Assembly: GCA_003255025.1 (NCBI GenBank)
Contig: QANY01002375.1
Span: forward strand, 1,240,001 to 1,304,000
DNA from: Datisca glomerata
Lineage: Eukaryota > Streptophyta > Magnoliopsida > Cucurbitales > Datiscaceae
Reading direction: 5' to 3'
DNA: 64,000 bases
Shown here piece by piece: positions 33,946 through 45,733 of this stretch (the first letter of the stretch is position 1; each line of letters opens with the position of its first letter). The notes beneath the pieces were generated by a model that did no database searches, was not told the DNA's origin, and saw nothing but the letters and a program-made list of their open reading frames with translations. The translations under genes were made by a program, and so were the position numbers.

Positions 33946-34631
33946 ATGAGACAGGTTCACTATGCTTCAGTAGTTGGAAGTCTCATGTATGTCAAGTTGT
34001 GTAAAAGACCGTACATCTGTTATGCAGTGAGAATTGTCAGCCTATCGAATCCAGGTTTGGAATATTGGATTGCAGTAAAGCAAATTCTTAATTATCATAG
34101 GAGAATGAGAATCTATTTACTTGTTTATTCAGGTGGAGACCTAAACCCCACTAAATATACCGATTATGATTTTAAATCAGACAGAGATAGTCAAAAATCG
34201 ACATCTGGATCAGTATTCACCCTAGGTGGAGGAGCTGTAGACTGGAGAAGTATTAAACAATCCAAAATTGTAGATTCCACTATGGAAGTCGAATATATCT
34301 CGGCTTGTACAGATGCGAAAGAAGCGGTATGGCTTAGAAAGTTCTATAGTACCTGGAAGTAATTCTAAATATGGATAAGCCATTGATCCTGTACTGTGAC
34401 AATAGTGGGGCGGTAGTGAATTCTAAGGAACTGATGAGTGACAAGAGGTGCAAGTACATAGAGAGGAAATATCACATTGTGAGAGAGATCATGCATCGAG
34501 GGGATGTGACTGCTATGAAGATAGTGTCGGAAGAGACCCTGGCTGATCCATTTACAAAGACAATTCCTGCGAAGTCATTAGACGGACACGTGCGTAACAT
34601 GAGATTGAGAGAAATGCGACATTTGCTTTAG
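33946..34631 (+). pseudogene. copia RNase H (element B)
   Basis: Two frames, 33946-34362 and 34371-34631, parted by one stop, give almost the whole domain: HYASVVGSLMYVKLCKRPYI, TKYTDYDFKSDRDSQKSTSG, GGAVDWRSIKQSKIVDSTME, EYISACTDAKEAVWLRKF, then LILYCDNSGAVVNSKELMSD and ADPFTKTIPAKSLDGHVRNM. The usual ADW at the first catalytic Asp is YDF. TAA at 34629-34631 is the pol stop, next to the polypurine tract. Confidence 0.93.
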
Positions 34632-34645
34632 GGAAAGTGGGAGAT
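34631..34645 (+). other. Polypurine tract of element B
   Basis: gggaaagtgggagat just before the 3' LTR is the standard second-strand primer tract of this copia branch. Confidence 0.8.
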
Positions 34646-36776
34646 TATTGGGGTTATGCTCTCAAAGCATGTGTATTGACATTTTAGCATGAAATTTAAT
34701 TAGGATTATATTTTTCTTATAATTATTCTTTTAAATTACTGTTGAATTATTTATATAAATATCTGCAAATTCTATATTCATTAATGAGACTATGATCTTG
34801 TATTAGTGCGAGAGGATTAAAATCATAGATAATGAATAAATTTATCAGCAACATATTAAAGTATGGAATCTTTAATGAATAGTTGCTAGTACGATTCACT
34901 AAGTATTATGAATGCATGTGATCTAGCTCTAGATCATTGATGTGGATATATATCTTAGTGAATGTGCTTTATATAATGAGATTATATATGACTAGACCGA
35001 TGTGAATTAATATCTTCATCGTGCCATTTACATAAAGATTTAATATACATCGATTCAATGATCATATGTAGATCAGTCTGAATCCCTAGTGGTCATGAAC
35101 TCCTATGCATGTCTACTGGATCATTTGATTCACTCGTTAAGTTTGTTTAAAAAATAAGCTAGTGACTTTTATTTTGGAGATTCATCGATTTGGATGGCTG
35201 GGAACATAATCTTACAAGATTTAGAGTGCAAGCTTACCTAACAGATCGTATATTGGTTCTCTTAAGTGTTAATTCTAGAACTGAATGGTTATTGAACTCA
35301 AATTTGTAATAAGATTATAAATTAGTCATTCACTAGTGAATTAATGATACTTAAGGGCTAAGAGATAATGAGAAGGATAAAACGATAATGTTGACCAATT
35401 CTAGTTTACGATCCAATTATTGGAGGACATAACAATGTAAAATGATTATATTAATGGACTATATGAGAATACTCTGTAAATACAATATGTAATCACTAAG
35501 AATGCAATTCCATATTTATAGTGGAGTAATAATGAAATTAACAAATAAGATTATTTAATTATAGAGTTTAATTAATAATCAGGTTTATTGGAGATTAGGA
35601 TTACAGATCCATGGTCCCCAAGTCACCTCTGTACTACGCAGTCTAGAGTGTGAATATTTCAGGATATGAGACAATGACTTACTTGCAAAAGAATTTTTAT
35701 TCTGGGGCAAGTACATAATTATGAGATAATTATGTGTGATTAATTTATAAGAATTAATTAATTGAATTATTAAATATGTATATATATAAAATTATCGATT
35801 TTTCAATTATCCGTAAGTGAGACAAAATATCTAATTTATAAAATTAGATAATTAAATTATTATTAGATAATAATTTAGATCAACTAAATCTGTTATTTAT
35901 GAAATAACATATAATTTAGTTGATAGAAATAATCAGATATGTTAATTTTGAATTAACAAATATTTAGATATTTAATTTGATTAAAATAAATATTAAAAAT
36001 ACAATAATTGTTATGTGGCAATCATTGATTTGGTATTAGAGATTAATATGGACTACTGTAATGTCATGCGGCACTATAGTGGTGGGTGTGCAAGAGTACA
36101 GTGTCATATAGCACTGCAGTTATGCGCAATAGTAGTGAGTCCCACTCCCATTACAATTTTACAATTAAATATTATTTCAATTATCCCAAAATATCTGATA
36201 CCCTATTGTCCATAAAAATATACAGATATTATTCTGATGACCTAAGATAGTTTAATCAGTTCATCAATCAAGAGTTGAGAGAAGAACACGATTTCTAAAA
36301 GAGTGATTTTTCTACGATTAAACGTTAATAAAAAATCTCCAAAAGAATCATCATCATGTTTAGAGAATCGTCTCATAAAAGTCATTCTCAGTTAAATCTA
36401 TGGATCTCATGTGTTGTGTACATCTAGAGACATGAAAGTGTCTTCGTTATATTCTACGTGCTCACACACGTCCTAGTGCGTTGAGGATTGACTTGGAAGA
36501 TCTTGGTGTTGAGAACGGAGAATCGATTGGTTTTGCGAGCACGTTTTATTTAGACTACAAAAGGTATATGATTCATAACTTTGTATGTTGTGAATGTAAT
36601 ATATAAATATATAATCAATCTTGACTAATTGAAAAGTGTTTTCAATAAAAAAAATTTTGTTATCTTAGCGTTGTGCGATTTTATTTTATTAAAAGATCTA
36701 ATTTTTCTTAAAATTTAATTTTTAAAAATGCCACGCGCCACACGCTTCCGCCGCGTTGGCGCCGTAACGACCAACA
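34646..36776 (+). repeat. 3' LTR of element B
   Basis: 2131 bp. The start is tattggggttatgctctc (the usual TG is TA) and the end gtaacgaccaaca. It is full length and has a close relative on the minus strand at 43585-45733. The short frames within it are not genes. Confidence 0.9.
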
Positions 36777-37212
36777 AAATCTTCATGATATTGTGAGAAA
36801 AAATTTGTATATCTATTCTTTGAGAGAGTTTGATTGTAATCTCTGAATTTATAAAAGAGAAGTGGGAGGCGTGATTGTAGCCCGTAGAAACAATCGGTAA
36901 GAGGCATGATTGGTGCTCGTCAAATCAATTGATTGTAAAGTTTGATCTTCACCAGTGAAGAAGATCTTGATTTGAGTAAAAACTTCAAGGAGGAGCCTTG
37001 GAGCGTGGATATAAGCAAGGTGTGCTGAACCACGTAAACATTATTATGGTCGATTCTTCTTCCCTTATCCTCTTTACATTATGGGATAATTATTTAATCT
37101 TTTTTATATATATTTTCTTGCGTTGATTCGTGGTAATTATTCTTGGAGATAATTTATTCTTAAAAATCAAATCCCAAAAACACGTCCAATCTAAGGGTTC
37201 TATAGTTATCCA
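36777..37212 (+). repeat. LTR-X, plus-strand copy, right part
   Basis: Continues the LTR cut at 27830. It holds cattctttgagagagtttga-type sequence, ccttggagcgtgg, gaaccacgtaaac and the terminal ccaatctaagggttctatag, ending ccaaca at about 37212. No primer site follows, so this copy is a solo or 3' LTR. Confidence 0.75.
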
Positions 37213-38419
37213 ACAATGATGAGTTGGAGGCAGCATTTAATTCCATCATAACGATTGGACCTAATAGGAGTTTTGTTCAAATAGGAGAATGACACGTGGA
37301 GTGTTGATTTCGGAGATCAATGATAATACTGACACAGAGTCAGTCGAGCTCTTTCCGCAGACCTCATTCTTTCTATTCTGCGTCTGCTCAGGTCGGTGCA
37401 GCCTGAGCTTCCTAGAAACTAGCCTGGCAAGGTCAGCCTCCTACCTTTCGTGGCTCTACCCCTAATTCCTTTACCTGACATAAACCTCTTTGTGCAGTAT
37501 GACACGGGGCGCCATGTTGTTGGTAGTCAGGGAGTGCCCATAACAGTGCATTCGAAGATTTGGGAGGTCCTGTCTGCCCAGGTCTAAAGACTCATTTATC
37601 CAGATTCCACCTCAAAGTTAGCTGCATGCAGGGTGATGTTAAAAGCTCTATTTTTCTCGAGAAATCCTCATGTTCGAATCTCATTCAGTCGAGAAACTGG
37701 TGGTTAATTTAATTAACTTCCAGGCGGCCTTTCAACGTGACTTGCCCACGTGTGTGCATACCTTCACCTACATTTTGCTTCATAATCAGTCATTCTTTGG
37801 GAGTAGTGATAATGATGGCATGCAAGCGTGTGAAGGGGAGAGTGAAAGTCATGATGCTTGACTTCTCGATGCGTCACCTGTCACTTCTGTAAATCTGTGA
37901 GTGTTACTTGAGTGCCCGAGCTCACTTTATTGGCTCGCAAATGGTTCATATCCTCATTTGATCTAGAGTTTACAAATACGCGATTCTCTCCCTCACTTCA
38001 ATCATTTTACCCCTAATGAGATACTGAAACCCTTGCCAAAACTTCCCTTGTTATTTCAAAGCCAGAAACTTTTTCTTCACTTTAGGTTGATCTTTCTTCT
38101 CTTTCTTATTCTTCTCCAGCCCTTTCGGCTTCTCCCAGAGTTTTGTCACAAATTTTGTTAGTTTGACCTGCATTTGATCATTATATAGTCTCGAAAGCAA
38201 TTTTGAAGGTTGTTTGTTTTTGTTTCGACAATCACTTCTTGCCATCGTTATTTTACTGTGGTAGGTTTCTCCTTCATTATTCTTACTTCGTCTTAGTTTT
38301 TTGCCTTTATCCTTGCCTTTTACTTTTCCTTTGAGCTTTCATTGTGTCTGGGGTTCTAGGAAGGGTTCTTAGACTAGATGGATTGTGTCGATTGAGGCCG
38401 CTGACCTCCGTGACGATGA
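37213..38419 (+). other. Leader or LTR part of the coiled-coil transposon gene (copy D)
   Basis: GC-richer than its surroundings, with no supported gene. Strings such as cgattggacc and cataacagt...cgaagatt recur in the complement of 46860-47160, so both belong to one repeat family. Short frames here (37670-37861, 38051-38245) lack family features. Confidence 0.45.
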
Positions 38420-40260
38420 AGGGTTAACGAATATCTTTCTTCCCTGACTATGGATGACTTTGGTGCAACTTGGAGGGCGAGAGGTGGGCGAGAAGGTAAG
38501 TGTTCCCCACGGTACAGAGGAACTGGTTTGTACTTGGCCTCTCTAGAGTGTGGGCTGAGGCTTCCCCTGCATCATTTCTTGAGGGAGTGGTTTCCTGCGA
38601 CGAGTATTGCTCTGGCCCATCTTCAACCTAACTCATGGAGGTCTTTGGTCGGTTACGGGGTGCTCTTGAGATTGCATTGCGATGAGGACTTCACACTAGA
38701 TGAATTTGATTTTAGGTTTTAGATGAAGTCTCCTCCTAAGAGCAAGGCCGAAGGGGTGCCTCCCCGAGACTTAGGATTTTCTAATATCAGTATCCGTATT
38801 AGATGGGTGAAATGGACCGTGATTGGAATCTAATCCTGGTATGAGGATTGGAAGGATAGATGGTTCGTGATCTCCAGATGCTGGGAAGGTCTTCCCGGGG
38901 ACTCATAGCTCATGCACCCGGTCCCTCATATTTTCAGGCCCACGGAAGAGCTTGTATTTCTAGAGGGGAGGAGACATGCTTGTCTTTATTTCAGATGCTA
39001 ACTCATACTATTCTCTTTGTAGTAATGAAGAAGAGGCCGAGGAGATTTCAAACCCACCTTCAATCTCAAATTTTCAGGACAAACCTCAATGAGGAGCTTT
39101 TAAGAGCTTATCTTGATCACTTCAGTCTCATGTTTCGCCTTGGGCTGTAGTTATTTGGGAGGATGAGAAGTCATCTCCTGAGGTTTGAGGTTTTGCCACG
39201 TCGGGCCTCGGCTAGTAGGGGCCTCATGTTGTCCAAAAAGCATAAGGCCCTGATGGCGTCAGAGGGGCCCAGCCATCCTAACACCTATGTCCATGCTCAG
39301 AACAAGGTAGCCTGGGTGTTGGATTGGTGGTTTAAGCACGTTGATCCCGAGAAGGGGATTAGTCTTCTCGAAAGGCCTATGGCGAGGTTTTTCGACAGCT
39401 TGATAGAGCATATCGTTGACGTGAGTTCTAGCTTTTTCTTAAATGTCTCATTTATTCATGTGATCTATTTAGTTCTTTACTTGGTGCCTTTTCATAGATC
39501 CTATCGTACAACTTGGCAATGCTGGCGCATCTTGGCTGCTGCAAGGACCAAGTGCTTGAGGCTGCCCGAGCTCTCTCTTAGGCGGAAGCTAGGCTCGCTA
39601 AAGGGGCAAAAAAATTCAATTCTCTTCGCCATGCGTAAGACAAGATCAAAATAGAGGTCGAGGGACTTAGGGCCCTTGAGAAGAAGTTCATCCTTCTTGA
39701 GAAGGATTTGGACCATGCCAAGGTGGAGACCAGCTGAGTTGTCAGCACTCGTCGGGACCTAGAGGCTCAATTATCTGATCGGGAGAGGGTTGTCTCCAAT
39801 CTTCAACAACAAGATAAAATCTTGAGGGACAAGATCCAGGTTTTGGAGGATAAAATTTCTCGGGAGATCCACTCCCAAACTCAGGCAGAGAACCGAGAGA
39901 TGGAAGCTCAAAGGAGGTTCGACTTGGTGCAGGCTATGTTGCAGGAGATGTCCAACAGATGGACTGATGGCTTTGCCAAAAGGATGAAGAACTTTAATGA
40001 GTCCTCTGAGTTCAAGGCGACCCTTGTCGCAGAGTTCTCTATGGGCCACAAGAGCTATCAAGATGAGGTCATCGAAGCCCATCCCAAGTGGGACTTAGGC
40101 TTTCTTAGTTGTTCATCGGATCTTCCGCCTACTCCTCTAGCAATAGCCTATGAGAGAGTGATGGTGCCCGGTGCTCATGAAGCACAGAAAACTGTCGGGA
40201 TGCTGCATTTCCCACTTGCTCGGCTAAACAGGTCCCCACCCTATTTCCCTTGGGCTCCCA
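38420..40260 (+). pseudogene. Plant 'putative gypsy-type transposon' coiled-coil gene (copy D)
   Basis: 38450-38722 encodes GTGLYLASLECGLRLPLHHF, LREWFPATSIALAHLQPNSW and RSLVGYGVLLRL, matching the N-terminal domain that Pfam calls Transposase_28 (putative gypsy-type transposon). 39163-39420 gives NKVAWVLDWWFKHVDPEKG and MARFFDSLIEHIVD, ending at a donor, gtgagt. An intron (39421-39497, ...ttttcatag) leads to a long coiled coil in one frame with few stops: LAMLAHLG, LEKKFILLEKDLDHAKVE, LQQQDKILRDKIQVLEDKIS, then SSEFKATLVAEFSMGHKSYQ and WDLGFLS. The role of this family is not established; it is found within plant retroelements. Stops and a truncation at 40260-40292, where element C begins, show decay. 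Confidence 0.75.
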
Positions 40261-40292
40261 TGTCTATTTGCTTCAAACGAGTAAATCACTTT

Positions 40293-41106
40293 TAAGTTTC
40301 TCTTCCAGTGACCTTCAACTCCAAAGTCAAAATACTTTCCCTTAAGTTTGATGTCGCATTTGTTCTTCTTGGCCTTGGATGACTTTTTAGTTTTATTTCA
40401 TCTTTTGTTCTTACTCTTGACCTTACCATTGTTCTTCTTCCTTTTGTTGTTTTTAACAACATTAGAAGAAGGCTTTTGCTCAACAACATTAGAAGAAGGC
40501 TTTTGCTCAACAACATTTGTCTCACCCTCTTTGGTCATACTCTTGTTGACTGACTAAAAAATCTATAGTTCATTCAACAATTTGGTCATGTTAAATTTCA
40601 ACTTGTTCATAACATAGTTGGTGGTGAACACAGAAAAAATATGTGTGAGTGATTCAAGTATAATGCTGACTTGAGTTCGCTCATCAATGATAGCCCCATG
40701 TACTTCTTCCTCATGAATTATGTTGATCATGTTCACGCACAAAAGTACACCTCTTCATTTTAGTTGTCATGTAACTCCTAGTAGCCTTATGACAACTTTG
40801 ATCAGACTGCTGCCCAAACATCGCCTGTAAAGATTACATAATCCCATAGGTTATTTTCATGCTTTCATATTTGGTTCTCAAAACATCATTAATGCTCACA
40901 AGCATGTATAACTTAGCCTTTTTGTTGGACATAATCCAAGCATCAAGCTTGTCCCTAACATTCTTAGGGGCATTGACAGCAGGCTTCTCAGGACATTTCT
41001 CAGTAAAAATAAACTTGTGGTTCTCACATAATAGCATCAAATTTAAATTCGATTTCCATCTTATGAAGTTATCACCATTAATTTTTTTCAAGCACGAGTA
41101 AAGCAC
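40293..41106 (-). pseudogene. copia gag (element C)
   Basis: From 41106: LKKINGDNFIRWKSNLNLML, LCENHKFIFTEKCPEKPAVN, NVRDKLDAWIMSNKKAKLYM and LVSINDVLRTKYESMKI, clearer than in element B. Stops and frameshifts follow at 40600-40830. The Lys-rich tail has a duplicated VVEQKPSSN (27-bp units at 40461-40487 and 40488-40514). The zinc knuckle reads KYFDFGVEGHWKRNL: three Cys ligands are changed and only the His is left. The gene ends at the junction at 40293. Confidence 0.88.
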
Positions 41107-43584
41107 TAATAGGGTTGTCCATTGTAGATATTAATAACTGAAAAATAGAACATACAAAATTCAATATAATTGAAATATATATGAAGAATGCAACATATCA
41201 AACACATAAACTAAACAATTACTAATTCATGATAAGACAACCTAACAATTAATGTACAACCTTAGGGTCGGTTACATTAATTTTCAATTGTCTATCAGAC
41301 ATTATCATTCTCATTTATTAAAACTTAAAATATCTCATATTTTCTCTTTTAATAATAAGGTATCACTTATTTGGTTAAGTCACAATTATCCACTCAAAGC
41401 TTAATTGTGATTTTGTGAGTATAACCATTTATTTCAGATTCCATGACTTGACTTAGAATATGCCGCCTTAGGGTCGGTCAAGTTTAAACTACATAGGGGT
41501 GAACACGGTTTGGTTCGGTTAGTGAGCTAAAATCATATCGAACTGAAACATTTAGTTCGGTTATATGCTAAACCGAGCCGAACCGTGAAGGTCAAAAGAA
41601 CCGAACCGAATCGTTAGTTTCAATTCAGCTCAGCTCGGTTCTTCGGTTCGGTATTATTAATTAAAAATAAATTTTTAAATGATATTATTGAAAAACTAAT
41701 AAAAAATCGAAGTTTTGTATCGGTTTAGTTCGGTACGGTTTGGTTTGATATGAATTACATATAAAAACTAAAAAAATAATATGAATTTAAGATTTCAGTT
41801 CGGTTCGATTCAGTTAAAAAACTGAATATTTTCTCAACCGAACCAAAGATTTGGTTCAAGAGCTCTGTCAAACCAAACCGAACGGCAGGAACCTAAAGAA
41901 CAAACCGAACTGACCATTTTCGGTTCAGTTTGGTTTGGTTTTAAACACCCCTAAAACTACATCACTTAGTCTTGTCTTCTTAAGAAGTTCAACCTTGATA
42001 TTGATACAATTTGAAACCTTCCTTAAAGGGATAAAAACAAAGCTATCTCGAGGACCTCACTATATCTAACGGTGTTGTACTAATAATGGAGACCATAGAT
42101 TATATTGACACGTCAACCTTCTCTCACTCACTATTTTATAATAGATTTGTTTCTATTTTAACTAATCAATTAATTCCAAATTAATTACTAGTTAAAATTT
42201 CCTATGAATGTAAAATTAATTATTAATCCAATCTTATTGGTGTAAGTTCATTTAACCTTCTAAAGAGTCTAAATAAAAATTAGGTAAACTAAAAAATAAT
42301 TAACTACATTCATCAAACTTTAATAAAACTCTTTTAATAAAATTGGTTATCCTAAAAGTTACTAAGGCCTTTAAAGTGGTGTGATTACCAATTTTAACTA
42401 ATAAAATTGATTCATATAAACACATTAGGAGAGTCCTAATTAATTGATTTCACCAAACAATTGATTTCACCAAACAATTGATTTCACAAAACAATTCATA
42501 TAAACATATTATGAGAGTCTTAGTTAATCATGTTTTTACTAATGCAATTGATTTCACAAAATAATTCATATAAACACATTAGGAGAGTCCTAATTAATCA
42601 TGTTTCTACTAATGAGATGCATGATTAAATAAACATGTGTAGGGTTTCATGTATGATATGTGATCGACTAATATATGGTCATGTTATCGATCATATCAAT
42701 AAACATTTATTTAACAATTAAATAAACAAAGGATGAACCGAGTGACTATTGAGTATTTCTAAATTACAACCTTTGAAAAAAATTAATTATAAAAAGGACT
42801 TTGAGAATACACATTTCCAAAATGGCTCATTCTTTACCAGAAGTCCATCTTCATAATCTTCAAGCTTTCATCAATACCCTCTTTAATTAGGATAAACTAT
42901 TTTTTTTAATTAAATAATCTCCTTAGTTATCCTTTTAAAATTAATTGAATTTGATTAGTCAAAAAACAATTTGATAACTCATCAAACTTGGGTCAAACCC
43001 AATCAATTAATTCAAAATTAAAATTTAAAAGATAAATGATAGGATTAGGGTTTTTGCGCATCGCAGGGATAGGTTAACAATGTGTCAAGGTTTCTGCGAA
43101 ACATACCCTAGTAATCACAACAATTGTCGTCGACAGTGCAACTGTCGTACCTCACGGCGCCGCAGCCGCTGATTTTTCTAGCGGTAATTCTGTCACTAGA
43201 AAGCCGACGGCGCCAGTGCCGACAATCATATTGCCGGTGCCGACGCTAGAATTCCTTAACAAAATTCCTATTTCTCTTTCCATCTCCCCGTTCATCTCGT
43301 GCGTACTTCGTCTCCTAGCATACGAAATTATTACAACATAATATTCAAAATAAAAATTATAAATATTCCTATGCCACAAAACGACTTACACAATATCTAA
43401 AGAAAATAAAGAACACAACTTAAACCCAAAGTCACCATATAATTAACGAATCATCATTAAACCATTCGTTCAAAAAAATATAACTATCCATTCATTCAAA
43501 CATATTGAAATATATAATGAATAATTCAAGAACACCCACACAGTATTTAATGAATACATATATAAAGACCGTTCTGTTATCAAT
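41107..43584 (-). other. Leader of element C
   Basis: Non-coding apart from the MITE. It contains a 17-bp triplet, aattgatttcaccaaac, at 42442-42492, and three copies of a longer block with ttcatataaacacattagg at about 42411, 42496 and 42565. A GC-rich patch lies at 43130-43260, and a minus-strand frame there (43152-43379) has no family match. Next to the LTR, a degenerate tRNA-iMet-like site, attgataacagaac, is seen on the minus strand. Confidence 0.6.
41494..41953. mobile_element. hAT-type MITE 1 (CGGTTCGG-rich)
   Basis: 460 bp. The ends TAGGGGTG and CACCCCTA are perfect 8-bp inverted repeats. The flanking octamer aaactaca (41486-41493 and 41954-41961) is a perfect 8-bp target duplication, the mark of hAT elements. 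The inside is full of ggttcggtt / aaccgaacc motifs in both orientations and encodes nothing. A relative lies at 53253-53736. Confidence 0.92.
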
Positions 43585-45733
43585 TGTTGGAATCGCCGGC
43601 GGCACGCGGCAGCAGCGTGGTGGTTTAAAAAAATAAATCTTTTAAAACTTTATTGATTGAAAACAAAAACAATTGCAATGCAACAATTTCCAAATAAAAA
43701 AAACTTTTTAAACCTTTTAATCCAAAATATTTTTTCTCATTGAATCCATTTTATCTCTATATATTAAATAAGAAACATATAAAGATAAGAGTTATATAAC
43801 TTAATCTTATCAATCGTCCTTACACAATGAACTTGTAATTCCATGAACAACAGACTACGAGATTCACATCAAGATCTTTCAAGCTAATCCTCAAATACGT
43901 TATGATGTGTGTGGGCACGTAGAATAAATCAAAGACACTTTTCTATTTCCAGATTTACTCAACACAAAAGATCTAGAAATTTTGGAAAAGAACTATTGTG
44001 AGACAAAACTTTGAAAGAAAATTAGGAAAACTCACAGAGTTTTTATATTAACTTTTTTCACCATATTGTTCATCCTGAGGCCAATAGAATAATATATATA
44101 TTTCTCTTCTAGGTCAAGACTCATCATATTTTTAGAAATTTAAAAATTAATAAATTAATTACCATTGTGTCATTTTAGTGGGATCCACTGCAAATGAGCC
44201 AACACTGTAGTGCCACATAGCACTGAGTGTACCCTTTGGATCAGCAGTCCCTCACGCTACTGCTGATTCATGGCACTGTAGCGTGTCATGTGTTACTGTA
44301 GTGCCACGTGACACTAGAGTAACTCATGTTAATCTCTGATTCAAAAATCAGAGACTCACACGTGGCAGTCTAATATGTCACCTGACAATTATCCTATAAT
44401 TTATTATTTTTATTAATAAGATAAATATCTAGATATCAGTTAATTTAAAATTAACTTATTTGATCTTTTAATCAATTATCTTATTAGTTAAAAATCAATC
44501 ATTATCTTATAATAATTTAATATTATTTAATTTCGTAAATCAAATATTATGTCTCATTAATCCATCAAATTTAAATTAATCGATATTATTATTTTTTGTA
44601 ATATCCAAAAATTACAATAAATAATTTTATTAATGAATTCTTAATTAATTAATATTATATAATTGTCTCATAATTATATACTTGCTCCAGAAATTTAATT
44701 CCTTATGCAAGCTAGTCCTTTTCGCATGTCCTCAAATATTCACACCCTATATTGTGTAGTACAAACGTGACTCGGGGACCATATACACATAATTCTATGT
44801 AATAAAAAACCAGATTATTAATTAAACTCTTCAATTAAATAATGTTGTTTATTTATTCCATTATTACTCCACTATAAATATGGAATTGCACTATTAGTAA
44901 TTACATAATATATTTATAGAGTATTCTCGCGTAGTCCATTGATATAATTACTTCATGTAGTTTTATCTTCCAATTCTTAGTTCATAAATTAGAGCTGGTC
45001 AAAATTATTGTTTTACTCTTCTAATTAACTCTTGATTGTTGAGTACCATTAATTCACTGGTAAAAAAGGCCAATCTATAATCGTATTATAAATTTGAACT
45101 TAATAACCATTCAATTCCAGAATTAACACTTAAGAGAACTAATATACAATACATTATGAAAGCTTGCATTCCAAATCTTATAAGATCATTTTTCCAGTCA
45201 TCCATATCACTAAACAAAAGTCAATGGTCTATTTTACAAACAAACATTAACGAGTGAATCAAAAGATCCAGTAGACATGCATAGGAGTTCATAACTACTC
45301 ATGATTCAGACTGATCTACATATGATCATAAGTTTTGATATGTATTAAATCTTTATGATAAACAGTAAGCTAATAAAGATATTAATCCATATCGATCTTG
45401 TCCTATATAATCTAATTATATAAAGCACATTCACGAAGATGTCTATTTACGTCAGTGATCAGGATCTAGATCACATACATCCGTACTAGCAATCATTCAT
45501 TAAAGATTACATACTTTAATATATTGTGGACTATTTTATTCATTATCTATGATCTTAATCATCTTGTACTTATACAAGATCATAATCTCATTAATGAATA
45601 TGAATTTTTCATATATTAATATATATAAATTCTTGAACAAAAATTTAAATGAACAATTATAAGAAAAATGTAATTTCATTAATTTCATATTAAAATTGTC
45701 TAGACACATGCTTTGAGGGCATTATGCCCAACA
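43585..45733 (-). repeat. 5' LTR of element C
   Basis: 2149 bp. Minus-strand start TGTTGGGCATAATGCCCTC and end GCGATTCCAACA. It aligns to both LTRs of element B and keeps the stretch that is missing from B's 5' LTR. Confidence 0.88.

Larger units (their letters stand above)
27831..36776 (+). mobile_element. Ty1/copia element B with 2.1-kb LTRs, nested in LTR-X
   Basis: Plus strand: truncated 5' LTR, leader, gag, protease, integrase, RT, RNase H, polypurine tract, full 3' LTR. Flanks aaata (27826-27830) and aaatc (36777-36781) agree at 4 of 5 bases. Removing B and one flank copy restores the LTR-X sequence as seen in its inverted copy at about 27020-27060, which proves the insertion point. 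RNase H and gag resemble the Tork/TAR branch by eye. There are in-frame stops in every domain and the RT box is changed, so it is dead. Confidence 0.92.
40293..45733 (-). mobile_element. Truncated copia element C (5' LTR and gag only)
   Basis: A minus-strand relative of element B. It has the full 2.15-kb 5' LTR (43585-45733), leader and gag, and then stops abruptly after the zinc knuckle at 40293, where plus-strand copy D begins. Protease, integrase, RT, RNase H and the 3' LTR are absent. It carries a hAT MITE in its leader. It could have arisen by deletion or by truncation in a rearrangement that joined it to copy D. Confidence 0.88.
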
